A stretch of 64,000 nucleotides of DNA from positions 310,001 to 374,000 of the forward strand of contig QRFJ01000387.1 in NCBI GenBank assembly GCA_006176705.1, given 5' to 3'. The notes beneath the pieces are model-generated. The model made no database searches. It was not told the origin of the DNA and saw nothing but the letters and a program-made list of their open reading frames with translations. Below are positions 11,478 through 23,302 of the stretch, one piece after another. Position numbers and translations under genes: made by a program. Position 1 is the first letter of the stretch. Every line of letters starts with the position of its first letter. Source of the stretch: Cocos nucifera. Its lineage: Eukaryota > Streptophyta > Magnoliopsida > Arecales > Arecaceae.

Positions 11478-12793
11478 TGTTGAATCTCCTAAGTGATTTT
11501 GAATATGACCAAATATTAAAGCAAATGATTACTAATATATTTTATTTTAAGTATTCTAATGTTAGAAGAAAGAAAGCTCTTTGACTAAAACAAGGAAGAC
11601 ATTAAGTGAAAATCAATCAAAATTCAAATCTCCTTGTTTGGAGTAAAAATTCTCTCAAAATAATCTTGGAGCAGTCTTCGAGATGTTTCGAAATTTTTTC
11701 GAGAGCTCTCGAGTGGACTGGCACGCCCCAAGCACTGTTCTGGCACAATTTTGAGAGGTCTCGAGAGCTCTCGATCTCAGACGATAGAAATCTAATTTTT
11801 GTGCTCTGAGAGCGAGAGATCTCGCAGGATTTTCGAGAGGTCTTGTGGTCCCCGCGAGATGTTTCGTTCAGAACTGAGAGATCTCAGTCTCAGACGAACC
11901 ATTTTTTCTAGAAAGATGATTTTTCGTGAGACTGAAGGCAAGAGCTCTTCTGTTCAAATCGAGAGGCTCCGTAACTTGGCAAGACGTCTCGAGACAAATC
12001 GAGAGGTCTCGAGACTCGATGATAACTTTTTGACGGGACATTTTAGATCAGATTTTTTTGACTCCAATAGCTAGTTGCTGCTCTTCAACATTCGAATTTT
12101 GCTTTTTCTGAGCTCCAATCATTACCAAAAGAGAGGAATACTGTAGACATAAAAGAAAGAAGGCTTATTCATGATCAACAAGAAGAAAAACAAGAGAAAA
12201 GAAAAACACACTCTATTTTTGAACAAAAATTTCCATCTTCAATCAATCTGTTCTCTCAAGCATTGAAGAATCCTCAAGTGTATTAACTCCACGGATTCAA
12301 AGAGACTTTCAACGAACTGCAAGGATAACTCTTCTGCTCATTCGAAGGGACCTTTTGAGTTGAAACTTTTTCTTTTTCCTTTCTATGTATTTGATTTTAG
12401 CAGGGGCTAAAACTTGAATTTTGGGATTTTTCTCCCCTTTTATTTATTCAGATTGGTTTATCTGATTCTTGTAAAGGTTGTGGTTGATGAACCCAAGAAA
12501 AAACCAACTAGATTATTAGATAGTGAGTCCGAAAAAACTATCCGACTGTAATTTTAAGGGATTATAGTGAAATTCTCAAGAGTTTGCTTGGAAAGTAGAC
12601 GTAGGTGCTGGAAGTGCACCGAACTATTATAAAATTCTCTTATTTGTATGTATGCTCTAACTTGTGTCTTCTATTTGCTCTCATATTTGATTCACTCAGG
12701 ATTTAATCTTTAATCACCGCACATATCTGTTTAAATTTTTGAAAACCCAATTCACCCCCCTGCCCCCCTCTTGGGTTATTCATATGGGCAACA
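11478..12793 (+). repeat. 3' LTR of the Sirevirus-like element
   Basis: Starts TGTTGAATCTCC right after the polypurine tract and is taken to end ...GGGCAACA at 12793 (1316 bp), just past a C-rich run before CTCTTGGG that is typical of Sirevirus LTR ends. The interval 11668-12030 is full of short palindromic motifs built from TCTCGAGA and GAGAGCTCTC. The right end is less certain than the left because no partner LTR is in the window. No primer-binding site follows, consistent with a 3' LTR. The next element starts inside its gag region. Confidence 0.6.
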
Positions 12794-13014
12794 AGAGGAT
12801 CCCCTATTGAACAATTTCTGGCAGTAGGACTTTCCTCTTTGTAGGTTTCTTGCCATCCAACTTTCAGGCATGACTTTCATCTCACTTCTGACCATTGCAT
12901 TGGAGGAAGGCGGCCACAGAAACCATCTAAAATTTGCATCTGTAGTGTAGAGAAGTGTGGTGAAAATCGAATAAACCAATAATACCCAAGAATCCGAACT
13001 CACCTCTTCATTTA

Positions 13015-13680
13015 CTTTATCACCATAACTTTTAGACTACCATTACCTAAACCGCATCTTGAGTGCCCTCTCAGAGAGACTCTATGATATTTTTTGTAGT
13101 GCTAAAAGTGCTAAAGAACTTTGGTTAAATCTAGAACAAAAATATGGTCAAGAAGATCCTGGTCAAAGGAGGTACAAAGTCTCAGAAAATTCAAATTATT
13201 AGACATCAAATTCCATGAATGAATAATTGCATGAATTTGAGCATATGGTTGAACAACTTAAATCTAGTGGTGTGACACTTGATAAAATTTTTCTTATAGC
13301 TAGCCTAATTGATAGGTTGCCCTCATCATGGTCCAGCTATATAAATAAAATTAATCATATCTAGGGAGAACTCTCTCTTAACTATGTTCTAAACTCTATA
13401 AGAATTGAATAGAAAAATAGAAAGAAAGATAAAATCTTCAATGAAAAGCAACCTTAGGTGAATATGTTAGAAGATCAATCTAAGCCTCATAGTAACCAAA
13501 ACCATCAAAATAAATATAAAAATAATAAAAAAATATTTTCACTATGGAAACAACAACAATAATAATAATAACAAAAAATAAAAGTTAGAGGGAGGAAATC
13601 ATCGTTGCTGCTTCGTGCACGGGAGGTTCAATTATTTGGCTAAGGACTGCTTTTATAATAAGTCTGCTCTCCCTGTGCCT
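13015..13680 (+). pseudogene. Element B gag and zinc-knuckle remnant
   Basis: Translating across stops gives a gag-like core (RLYDIFCSAKSAKELW and LEQKYG near 13080-13150, then a stretch typical of the UBN2-type gag family). It is followed near 13606-13660 by a degenerate knuckle in which the second Cys is His and the His is Tyr (CCFVHGRFNYLAKDC). The N-terminus is missing and several in-frame stops occur. There is no intact ORF, so this is a fossil of the capsid protein. Confidence 0.75.
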
Positions 13681-14177
13681 AAGAAGAATGGTCCAATCGT
13701 TAGTCGTCCTCAAGTTAACATGGTGACCTCTAGGGTCGGCTTCTTTGAGATGATTTTTAGGTCTGTTCTTTTTACTCTTGAAATAAACATGATCATTGAA
13801 GTAAATGATTGGTGGATTGATACAGGAACTAACATTCATGCATATTTTGTTCGCTCATGGTTTTTCATCTATCAAGTCTCAGGTGGAAGAGCGATAATGA
13901 TGGAGAATGATGCATCGACATGTATGCTTGGGTTGATCGTGTTGATTTAAAGCTCACATCTGGAAAGATCTTAACTCTGCACAATGTCCATCACATCCCT
14001 GAGATTCGTAGAAACCTTATCAATGGTTCTCTTTTAGTGCAGCAAGGCTTTAGACTTATCTTTGAATGTAATAAAGTTGTAATTACTAGGAATATTGCTT
14101 TTATTGAAAAAGGATTTCTATTTAATAGGTTGTTCAAACTTAATGTATCTTCTACACTTATTAATAATCATTCTTAA
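13681..14177 (+). pseudogene. Element B protease remnant
   Basis: Two segments in different frames (13615-13950 and 13920-14177) carry the copia protease: WWIDTGTNIHA with the catalytic DTG at about 13817-13825, then the LHNVHHIPEIRRNLI motif that marks its end. A frameshift near 13920-13950 separates them. The catalytic triplet is intact but the frame is not. Confidence 0.75.
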
Positions 14178-14195
14178 ATTTTAAATATTAAAACT

Positions 14196-14990
14196 TTTGA
14201 TATTTGGCATGGTAGACTTGGACATGTGAACCTAAATTTTATTAAAAGAATAATGCATTTGAATTTAATTCCAAAATATAATATTTTAGATAATAAATAT
14301 GAAATTTATGTTCAAGCAAAAATGCCTAAAAAATATTTTAAATCTGTTGATCAAGATAGTGACATCTTAGAATTAATTTACAGTATGTGTAGTGATGTGT
14401 GTGACTCGATAAGAGTATCCCGAGGTGGAAATAAATATTTTATAATATTTATAGATGACTACTCTAAATATTATTATGTGTACTTAAAATAAAAGATGAG
14501 GAGCTTGAAAATTTTAAAATATTTAAATCTAAAGCTGAAAATCAATAAGAAAAGAAAATTAAAATCTTAAGATTCGATAGGAGAGGAGAGTATACCTCTA
14601 ATGATATGACTCAATTTTGTCTAGAGCATGATATGATTCATGAAGTGACTGCCCCCTACTCTCTCCAATCAGATGGTGTAGCTGAAAGAAAAAATAGAAC
14701 TTTATTGGATATGGTAAATGCAATGATTTTTAGCTTGGATGTACCCAAAAACTTGTGGAGGGAAACTCTTATTTCTACATATTACATAATTAATATAATT
14801 TTTTTAAAAATAATAATAGTACTCCTTATGAACTTTGGAAAAAAAGAAAACCTAACTTAGGATATTTTAAAGTGTGGGGGTACTTAGCTAAAGTTAGAAA
14901 ACTAGATAATAAAAGAAAGAAAATAGGTCCTAGAATTGTTGACTTTATATTCATTGGTTATACTTTAACTAGCAATGCAAGTAATTTTTT
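14196..14990 (+). pseudogene. Element B integrase remnant
   Basis: Segments 14226-14492 and 14606-14860 plus flanking sequence cover the integrase. The HHCC start reads IWHGRLGHV at about 14200-14228. One Cys of the CxxC appears replaced by Tyr. The first core Asp lies in MCSDVCDSI, and the FIDDYSKYYYVYL box follows. The region of the second Asp reads RFDRRGEY at about 14572-14592, with a stop before it. The SDGVAERKNRTLLDMV box with the third acidic residue is at about 14660-14710. The triad-bearing motifs are partly preserved but the frame is broken at least twice. Confidence 0.8.
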
Positions 14991-15164
14991 ATAATTAATT
15001 CAGAAATAAGTAAAATTTTTAATAATACAATAATTGAATCTAGAGATGTAACATATTTTGAAAATATCTTTCCTTACAAAACAAGAATACAAGATGAAAT
15101 CCAAAATGATTATAACCAAAATGGTAGCTCTAATGAAGTTAGGATTAAAGATGAAGAAACTAAT

Positions 15165-16180
15165 TTGCAACCTAGAAGAAGTAAAAGATCTAGAGTAGAG
15201 AAGAACTTTGGAGATGATTTTTGTATCTTACTAGTAGAAGATACTCCTAATACTTATGAAAATGCTCTGAAATCAATTGATGCTCCTTTTTCGAAAGAAG
15301 CCATAAATAATGAAATTCAATCTATCATGCGAAATCAAACATGGGAATTAACTAATTTACCACCTGGATGCAAGCTTATAGATTGTAGATGGTTATTTAG
15401 AAAGAAATATTGACCTAATGGAACCATAGAATAATATAATGTTAGATTGGTTGCTAAGGGCTTCATTCAAAAGCATGGTACAGATTATTTTGATATATTT
15501 GCATCTGTAGCTAGGACTACTATTAGGATTCTTCTTACACTTGCATCTATATATAAACTTATAATTCACCAAATAGATGTAAAAATAGTTTTTCTTAATG
15601 GTGACCTAGAAAAAGAGATTTACATGGATCAGCCAGAGGGCTTTGTTGTCCATGGTCAAAAATATAAAGTGTGTAAATTAACTAGATCTTTGTATGAACT
15701 TAAGCAAGTTCCTAAATAGTGGCATGAAAAGTTTGATGCAACCATTTTATCCTATGGTTTTCATGTTAATATGACTGATGAATGTGTGTACTATAAAGAA
15801 GTCAATGATTAAAAGGTTATTTTGTATTTTTAAGTAAATGATATTCTAATTTTTAGTACTAGTATGAATGTGATTGATGATGTCAAAAGCTTTCTTTCTC
15901 AAAATTTTGACATGAAAGACTTAGGATAAGCTAATGTGATCCTAAATACAAAAATTATTAGAGAATCTGATAAAATCATCATGTCTCAATCTCATTATGT
16001 TGAACAATTATTAAAAAAGTATGGATACTTTGACTGTAAGCCTGTATCTACTCCCTATGACTCTAGCATACACTTAAAGAAAAACCTAGGAAAATCACTG
16101 AAACAAAATAGGTATGCTCAATTAATTGATTCATTAGGATACCTAGTAAACTTTACTAGACTATGATCTTGCCTATGCAG
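15165..16180 (+). pseudogene. Element B reverse transcriptase remnant
   Basis: Open segments at 15165-15413, 15447-15719 and 15936-16166 cover the RT. The first has the WELTNLPPGCKLIDCRWLF entry motif. The second has LVAKGFIQK, the first catalytic-aspartate box (IHQIDVKIVFLNGDLE) and YMDQPEGF. The third has the SQSHYVEQLLKKYG and PVSTPYD motifs. The YVDD site near 15830 reads as a stop followed by VND, so the catalytic box itself is destroyed. Stops also occur after each segment. This copy cannot encode an RT. Confidence 0.82.
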
Positions 16181-16740
16181 TCAATAGGCTAAGTAGATAC
16201 ACTTGCAATCCAAATAGAGATAATTGGAATGCCTTAGAAAGAATTTGCATATACCTTAAGGGTACCATATCATATAGTTTGCACTTTTGTGGTTACCCAG
16301 ATATCCTAGAGGGCTATAATGATGTCAATTAGATTAGTGATACTCTAGATGTTAAATTGGCTTCAGGATTTGTATCCATCTCTTGGCAGTCTTTTAAACA
16401 AGCTATAGTTGTTAGAAGCACTATGGAATCTGAATTGATCGCTTTGGATACTACTGATAATGAAGCTAAGTGGCTTAGAGAATTTTTATATGACATTTCA
16501 TTATTTGTTTTACCTCTTCCTCCTATTTCTATTCATTATGATTGTAGGGTTGTAATTGACAAATGTATACAACAAAATGCTAATGTAAAAATGAATCGTC
16601 ATATGAAAGTCAAACATAAATCAATAAGAGAAAAGATTAAATATAACATGATTGCTTTGAACTTTATGAGATCTGAAAGAAATTTAGCTAATTAGCTAAC
16701 TAAAGGATTATCTAGGACTGATCCTAGAATCGTCGAGGGG
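16181..16740 (+). pseudogene. Element B RNase H remnant
   Basis: The open segment 16357-16695 has SISWQSFKQAIVVRSTMESELIALDT (catalytic Glu region), IHYDCRVVID (catalytic Asp region) and the RHMKVKHKSIRE box. It ends in NLAN, a stop and LTKGLSR, the copia pol C-terminal motif, at about 16680-16710. The upstream 16181-16356 is frame-broken but holds NRLSRY-like sequence. Confidence 0.8.
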
Positions 16741-17335
16741 GATAGGGTTAAGCCCATAAGAAGATCTTCAGTGGTGGCAACCCAACCTGATAAAGGTTCA
16801 GTGGGTAAAAACAAACTGAATAGAAGACTATAAAGAGCACTTTATTTTATTTTATTTTATTTACTCCTTATCCCTATGGTGATAGTGCTCTTGAATGTAA
16901 GTGGATAGTAAGAGCTTAAGTTCTGAATGGTTCTAAGACCCATGAGGTAAGGTGTTATCTTACAAATATCCTTTAAGGACCTACTAAATGGGTGGAGCTA
17001 TAAGAACACAGCTATGGGTAAAGAGCTGTCCCTTAAAACATGCATGAAAAGATATCAATGCAAAGCCTTAAATAGCGCATCCACTTTAAACCACAAAGTA
17101 GCTATACTATATATATGATTTATAAAAATCTGATTCACCGGTCTGGCTCAAGGCGAAGTCCACCATGTACCCTCAGATGTATACAATTTATAACATTAAA
17201 TGGAGGTTCAAACTCGAAAGGTACCTTCATCCATTGCATAGTATAAGGTGCCCCGCATATGAGATTTGTGTTTATTGATTTTCACTTATTTTATGATTTT
17301 AAGCAAGCTTAATATTCTTAAAAATTTTAAATTAT

Positions 17336-17344
17336 GTGGGGGAT
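17336..17344 (+). promoter_or_regulatory. Polypurine tract of element B
   Basis: GTGGGGGAT directly before TATTAGATTTAG (decayed from TGTTAG), the inferred 3' LTR start. Purine run and position fit a copia PPT. Confidence 0.55.
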
Positions 17345-18012
17345 TATTAGATTTAGTAACTTTTTGTGTGATTTAAAATTTTAAATATATAATGATCTTG
17401 TAAATATTCTCTATTATTTTATGATTTATATATTACTCTATTTGACTTGTGAATATTTTTCTTTATTTTATCATTAATATTTTATTCTATTTGTTTGCCC
17501 ATATAAGGTAAGACTCAATAAGAATACCCAAAAAGCTTGAGAATAATATCTTATTTATTAGAGCTTCCTTATTTGACTTCTTCCATTAGGAAGGTTGTTT
17601 TGGAGCTTCTTTTTATGAGCCATCCTTCTCTATTGGTTATTCTCTCCTCATTGTATCTAGTCTATATATTGGTTAGAATAGGAGGAGAAGAATATATGAA
17701 AAATCTACTACTTTTTACTACTAATTCTCTTCTATTTTACTGGGTCTGAAAGCTTCTTTGGTTTGTATCTAGCCTCCTTGGAGCCATACTGATTAGAAGG
17801 AATGAGTGGTCATCCACTGGATTATTGTATCTCTAGAAGCGCCAGTAGTCTTGCACGTGGAGGGACGATATCGCTCCTAGGATAGCATCTTTGGACATGC
17901 CTCGATTCTAAACCATTTTTTCAACTTTTTAATTTAATATTTTATTATTTTAAAAAAAAATTATATGTAATTTTATTTTATCTATTTTATGCCTCTCATT
18001 TTATTTCCAACA
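17345..18012 (+). repeat. Probable 3' LTR of element B
   Basis: Begins TATTAGATTTAG after the polypurine tract and is taken to end TTTCCAACA at 18012. There is no partner LTR in the window, so the right end is a guess from the CA terminus. No coding content; AT-rich with a moderately GC-rich block at 17750-17910. Confidence 0.42.
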
Positions 18013-19137
18013 CTTGTAGGCTGTAGATTGAATGAAAAATAAAGCTTAATCTAATTGATAGCAAAGCATAAGGGAGGAGACCTTAAAGCCTAATCCAATT
18101 GATTATAAAGAAAAAGAGTGGGGACATAAATAAAGGGGAAAGATTTGATGGTGATTAAAAGGACTAAATTTTTCGAACTCAAGATTCTACATACGTCATT
18201 CCCATTTTGTTTTCCATCCCTACTTTTTTCCAAGCTTGCGTCAAGTGGCCCTAGACTAGTCAAGATGTACAAACCTTTCAACCGCCGAGCATGCGGAGAA
18301 TGATGGTGAAGTATCACCAATTATTTTATAAAAAATAATAATTTTTTTTCTATATTAAATAATTTTTAAAAAAAATTATTTTCTACATGAGAAAACTCAA
18401 CCTGAGAGAGGAGTTCAATACTTCATTTGTTTGTGCACGTACATTACTTTCCGAATCATCATATTTTGTTCTATGTCGATAACTAGTGGTGAAAGAATCG
18501 GGACAATAAACTAAAACAGAATCCAAGACAAGTTCTCACAGAAAAATTGGAAACAGATGGCAAGCAAACTAAAAATAAATAAATAAACATAATAAATAAA
18601 TAAATGAAAAATTTTATAATCATAGTAAATAAATATAAGATGCAGCCGGTATAACACATGAATGACTCGTGAGAAGTTAAATATAAAATAAAGAAGATAT
18701 ATGAGTTTAATTCTTTGTCCGATTGGGGGCTTATGATAAAACTAAAAACAGATCGGATTTTATTCCATCGTATCCATGTCCACATCCAATCGGATCAGAA
18801 TTCAGATAGATATGATTGGATCGAATTCGGATATTAATCCAAATAGCTAGCTAGCGGAAATTTAACTAGATATGGATCCGAATACAAATCTTTATCATTT
18901 TTTTAGATTCAAATTCCGATAATCTACATAATTCCTGGTCTCCAATATCCAATGTCCTATGGGCCACGTTTGCATCTGCATGCCTTTTAATTCCTTCCTC
19001 TAATCCCATCATTATTTCAAAAGCTCTTGCACTTTTCCCATCCCGATGGCTATGTTTTTTTTCCCACTTCTCCGTCCAACCATCATCCTTCTCGGCTAGC
19101 AACCAGTGACCGGCGACCGGCAACTAGCATCCTTCCT

Positions 19138-19300
19138 TATCGGCATTCGACGATGACCACCTTTCTCTTGGACGAAGAGTATTCTTCTCGACCGGCATTC
19201 GACAATGAGCTTCCCTCTCAATAGGCATTTAGTGACAAGAATCCTTCCAGATCAGCATCCGACGTTAAGTGTCCTTCCCGATCGGTTGCTAGAACGAAGA
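19138..19300. repeat. Imperfect short repeats around GGCATTCGAC
   Basis: Variants of a core like ATCGGCATTCGACGATGA recur at about 19138, 19189, 19222, 19251 and 19280 with spacing of 29-51 bp, in a locally GC-richer block. No function recognised. Confidence 0.45.
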
Positions 19301-19878
19301 TAATGCTGAATTTATGGAGTTATAGTATGCTTTTTACCTTTCCATAATCATAAATTTTGATAATCCTTCTGATGAGGATTTCGACGATGGGAGATGGGGA
19401 TCCCGACAGTAACTCCCCACCAGTCATCGCCGCTGGTCGGCATTCGTTAAGAACTGTTCTTGATTTCTTTCCAAAGACCTCTGTTCTGTTATCTTCTCTC
19501 AGCCCTCTTTCTCGTAGATCAAGCTTCACATAAATTTTAGTTTTCTTTTCTTTTCTTTTTGGTCAAGAACTCCCAATTTTTTATCCGTTTTGGGATTTGT
19601 CTCCCTTCTTCCTCTCTCTATTGCTATTTAATAGTAGAAGAGGGAAAGAGGGAGCAGCAGAACAAAAAGAAATATTACAGACAAAATGCTTGTTAAATGC
19701 ACTAGATCCCCCATCGTCCCCCTTCTAATATAAATGTTTGATGTTTTTATCATATTTCTGCCTTACCGTGGTTCTTATTTATTTCTTGATCATGATTGTC
19801 TTACAATCTTTATGCTCATGTCACTATACCTGGTTTTTATCATTGAATTTTACTTAAAAATTTATTAATATCCAAAAT

Positions 19879-20020
19879 AATATCTGATTTATATCCATTT
19901 GACTAATTAAATATGGATATGCTTAATATCTAATTTATATCTATATTTATTTATAATAAATATAGATATACTTAATATCTAATTATTATCTGGATCTATT
20001 TATAACAAATATAGATGCTA
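19879..20020. repeat. Three-unit imperfect tandem repeat, about 46-49 bp
   Basis: Units start at 19879, 19925 and 19974, each opening AATATCTAATTTATATC or a close variant and ending in AAATATGGATATGCTT-like sequence. AT-rich, non-coding. Confidence 0.7.
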
Positions 20021-20944
20021 ATTTTGATATTCATCCGTGAGTATGAATATGGATGTATCAATATTCAATCTATATCCAATCTATTTTTAATGAAAAACTT
20101 GAGCCAGTGTCTTGGGCCTGGACCTAACTCCATTGAAACTAAGACGGATGAATTGAATTGCAACCTAAACTGGTTGGAACTAAATGGGCTCACTTGCTTT
20201 AACGAGATCAAACAAGTTCAAACCAATCTAGAGGCTTTTTTATTTTTTTGGTAAAGAAAGCCACATTAAATTAAACTGAAACAGTAATACAAAGTAGAAA
20301 GGCAGATAAGGCCAAAGCAAATAAGAAGAATACAACCCAGAAGCAAAGGAACATAAATACATAAGAGAGCATTCAAAGCATAAGGAAAGAAGAACACTGC
20401 CCAAGACCAAAAAGGAACCCATGTTTTGAATTAAGAAGCAGCTAAGATGATGTTACAGTTATGACAGCAAAGCATGGTCGGCACAGCCAGTATAAGAAAA
20501 CACATGACAACACCGAGCACTTGGTAAAGAGCAGCAAACCATGGAACTCAAAAGAGCGGTAACACAGAATTGTAGAGACGAACTTCAAAAAGATTAACGC
20601 AGCGACGAAATAAATCTTCGTGATATCAAATTGGCATAAGAAACTGGAATATGCAGTCTTTGGCGATGCAACCAGAATCATATTAAAAAAGTGGAGCTCG
20701 AAGAACCAAACAGTTTAGATTCAAAACATGGCAGTTTGATGTTAGACCGTAAGAGGAATGAGTAATGGATCGGCATGAAGGTATAAGAATGTGAAGCATG
20801 AAGAATCCAACAATGTAGATGAAGAGTAGAGCTGCTCGGTAGAATCAAATCGGACGCTGCATATAGTCCCCAACATGATAGTAAAGTAGAGCTAGGTAAG
20901 AAGCACATCCCATCTAAGCAAATAACACCTAGATAACACAACTT

Positions 20945-21285
20945 TAAGAGCCCGTTCTTTTATGGATAAATATCATTGAAAAGTTGGTCTACTTTCTCAT
21001 CGATCGACTTACTCATGTTCTCACATTTTACAATATGAAAAAATTATTTTTCCATGGATAGTATTTACCCATGAAACAAGAAAAAGTTTTACCCATAGGA
21101 TATGACTAAATCATTTTTTCATAAGCCAGTAAAGTAGGCATTTAATTTTATATCTAAAATATCTCATCCTCATTTCTAATATTTTCATCAACTCAACCAT
21201 CCACTTTCTTTATAATCATTTTCTTTTCTTTTATAACCATTTCCTTTTCTTTCCTTTCTCCACTGCATTCCTCCCATATTTTTTG
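20945..21285. repeat. AT-rich, MITE-like insert inside the LINE 3' region
   Basis: Composition changes sharply, from LINE 3' UTR with moderate GC to an AT-rich block with TTTACCCATGAAA-like motifs, starting GAGCCCGTTC. LINE-like sequence resumes near 21290. I could not find clean terminal inverted repeats or a TSD, so the MITE assignment is weak. Confidence 0.35.
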
Positions 21286-21459
21286 ATGGTCAGCACGGTC
21301 ACAAAATTAGAACAGCAGTGCTACACAAAGATAGAACTGCTTCTGAATGTAGTACATAAATGTAAAAATGGTGCGTGGGCACACAACCAACAAGAAAGGC
21401 CAGTGATGGACCAACAGGGAATCAAATAAGCAACATCAATACATTGCAACCATCTAACA

Positions 21460-22640
21460 AACTAAACTCCATAGCCATCTACACTAATAAAAGAAGTACA
21501 ATAGAAATCTAATGTAGTCTCATCAGTCCAAATAAAATCTCCCTGATTAGCCATATAATCTGCTGCTTCGCAAAAAATGTGTTACTTGAGACAAAGTAGC
21601 TATTCTCTTCCACAACCATAAATCTTGCAAGAGAGGATGACGAACGTACGAATGACAGAAGGATTGGATAGCCATGATATCACCGATGAAAGAATCATCG
21701 TCTAGCCATACTTGAGAAGCATGGCACAGAAAGATATATATTGTAACAATTACTACCATCCTGGACTAAGGCACCCTAACAGTCCCTTAAAACATAGGCA
21801 GCAATAGCTTTATCTGCAAGCATGGGCTGTCCTATGAGGAGCTCCCTAGTACCAACATGGAGGGTCGTACATTTGTATCTCATGAAACCTAGAAGCTATA
21901 ATAAATAATAAAGAGATGGAATGGACTAGGAGCCACATGATTATTCTCTACCGAAGCCGTTGATAAAAAAACAATAAAAGCTGGCAAAGAAAAGAGACAA
22001 AATTGCAAACAGCACATAGAGCTCAATTGCTGCCAACAAAATTGCGCAAACTGATAACGAACAATGGGATGAGAACAATTTTCAAATTGGTTTAGCATAG
22101 AGGTCACAACAAATATTTTCAAGTGGCAAAATACCGCAGCGAGCTAGGTAGGCTTCTGAAGGTATTCTTTCCCACACTAAATGCTATCAAAACATCTAAA
22201 CACGAGGAACTTTGAGTTTCCAAATCTATAAAAAACTCTCACTAACCTGATGAGTCGGTGGAGAAGAGGATAATTGTCTCATTGCAGACAAAGAAGCCTG
22301 CAATAAGTTAGTTGGAGCCCATACAAGGTTATCTGACCATAATCCTTATGATAAAGGAATCGCACAAATATTAGCAACAAGGTTAGGAGAAAAATAATGT
22401 TGAAGTCTTTGAACATCCCAAGTCCGCTTCAGTGTAATAAAATGATCAACCTACGTGTGCATAGAAAGAGCATTCACATTTAGATATGTAGGCCAGGCCC
22501 GCAAGGGAATGGTGGTGATCCAAGGATCATCATAAACATTAATAGCGTTACCAGACCCCACAAGCCATTTAACCTGAAATTGAATTGAACCCAAGGACCA
22601 ACGAAACAAATCTTTCCCCATATCGAAGAACAATTCCTAG
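21460..22640 (-). pseudogene. LINE ORF2 remnant: zf-RVT and RNase H-like C-terminus
   Basis: Read on the minus strand, 22451-22633 has the KWLVGSGNAINVYDDPWI motif that follows the RT of plant LINEs. The zf-RVT region lies at about 22060-22440, with VPRV..., ERIPSEAYLARCGILP and a C..C...H...C pattern split by a frameshift. The RNase H-like C-terminal domain follows at 21460-21760, with VWLDDDSFI, HPLLQDL and a final ADYMANQGDFIW-like stretch. The catalytic RT lies outside the truncated copy. Stops and frame changes make it a fossil. Confidence 0.78.
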
Positions 22641-22860
22641 GCTTAGTGTAAGAAATCTAAGAGCCATTAAAATGATAAACTAAGCCCATAAGGAATTATT
22701 ATTAAGGAGCAACCGAGCAACAATCTTATCCAAACAATGGATCCTACGATCCAAAAGTGATGAGAGGCCCAACCCACCTACAGTCTTTGTAGTACGAACC
22801 ATATCCCAAGCATTCGATGAACAGCACGACGAATTTAGTCTAATTCTAAATTGAGGCTTT

Positions 22861-23302
22861 CAAGGGCTTAATAGCTAGTGGAAATTAATACTTAATAGAT
22901 TGAGTCTAAATCTAGACTTGCATCTTGAAAGTGAATTTGAAGGTTTATTTAAACTCATTAACATAAAAAAAAGAACTAGAAAATCACTGAAAATAGATAG
23001 ATTTCGGCCTTTTGGACCACTAAATGGTTCGAACTACCTGTACCCTTCTATCTTGTTATATGATAAGGTCAGCCTGACAACACTAGGATGTATCTAGACA
23101 ACTCAATTTAAATCCTCATTAGGATTAGGGACCTTGAAGAAGGCTAAGTCAATAAGATGATCAATTTTTGCTCGTACAAATTGAAATCATGGTTAAGTTA
23201 ATTAAAAAATAGATTTATAATTTAATTGATAAATTAATTTTTTAACATATTTTTACTTTGAGCAAAGCCTATTCTATGAATCAGACGGCTTTAGCTTATC
23301 TG
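22861..23302. other. Short spacer between two LINE fragments
   Basis: About 440 bp without a recognisable gene or repeat; one 65-codon ORF (22900-23097) has no domain I can name. Confidence 0.5.

Larger units (their letters stand above)
1..12793 (+). mobile_element. Sirevirus-like Ty1/copia element, 3' part only, split by copia copy A1
   Basis: Two separated pieces (1-646 and 11023-12793) read as one element when the intervening copia element and its TSD are removed. The first piece carries a proline/serine-rich, coiled-coil-like ORF remnant. The second carries repeated polypurine motifs directly before an LTR starting TGTTGAATC. Known of the family: Sireviruses often carry an env-like third ORF, several upstream copies of the polypurine tract, and LTRs rich in short palindromes. 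All three are visible here. Gag and pol would lie upstream of position 1. The Sirevirus assignment is inference from this non-coding signature, because no pol domain of this element is in the window. Confidence 0.62.
12794..18012 (+). mobile_element. 5'-truncated Ty1/copia element B (plus strand), heavily decayed
   Basis: Remnants of gag, CCHC, protease, integrase, RT and RNase H in copia order run from about 13015 to 16740, followed by a 3' untranslated region, a polypurine tract at 17336-17344 and a probable 3' LTR (17345-18012). The 5' LTR, primer-binding site and start of gag are absent; the element begins directly after the Sirevirus-like 3' LTR. If that element inserted into B, B's 5' part lies left of the window. 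The first 220 bp (12794-13014) have no recognisable coding. Every domain carries stops. Confidence 0.85.
18013..20235. other. Non-coding AT-rich spacer
   Basis: I see no gene in this 2.2-kb stretch. Short ORFs on both strands have no domain. It contains palindromic motifs built on GAATTCGGATAT near 18800-18880, an imperfect repeat block around 19138-19300 and a three-unit tandem repeat at 19879-20020. It may include unrecognised MITEs. Confidence 0.55.
20236..22860 (-). mobile_element. 5'-truncated LINE (non-LTR retrotransposon), minus strand
   Basis: The T-rich run at 20237-20250 is an A-rich 3' tail on the minus strand, preceded there by TGTGGCTTTCTTTACC, the usual 3' terminus of plant L1-type LINEs. 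ORF2 C-terminal domains follow inward (21460-22850). GAGGCTTT occurs at both margins (about 20232 and 22852), a possible short target-site duplication. RT, endonuclease and ORF1 are missing, as expected for a 5'-truncated insertion. A different AT-rich insert (20945-21285) interrupts the 3' UTR. Confidence 0.75.

Noticed and set aside
11606..12074. Two Arg/Ser/Glu-rich ORFs
   Set aside because: They lie in the Sirevirus-type LTR and arise from repeated TCTCGAGA-type motifs.
18483..19529. Several 65-100-codon ORFs as candidate small host genes
   Set aside because: Low-complexity or Phe/Leu-rich, no start context, no domain, and both strands open; no promoter or splice support.
20678..20941. 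87-codon Cys/Ser/Leu-rich minus-strand ORF
   Set aside because: It falls in the 3' untranslated region of the minus-strand LINE and has no domain.
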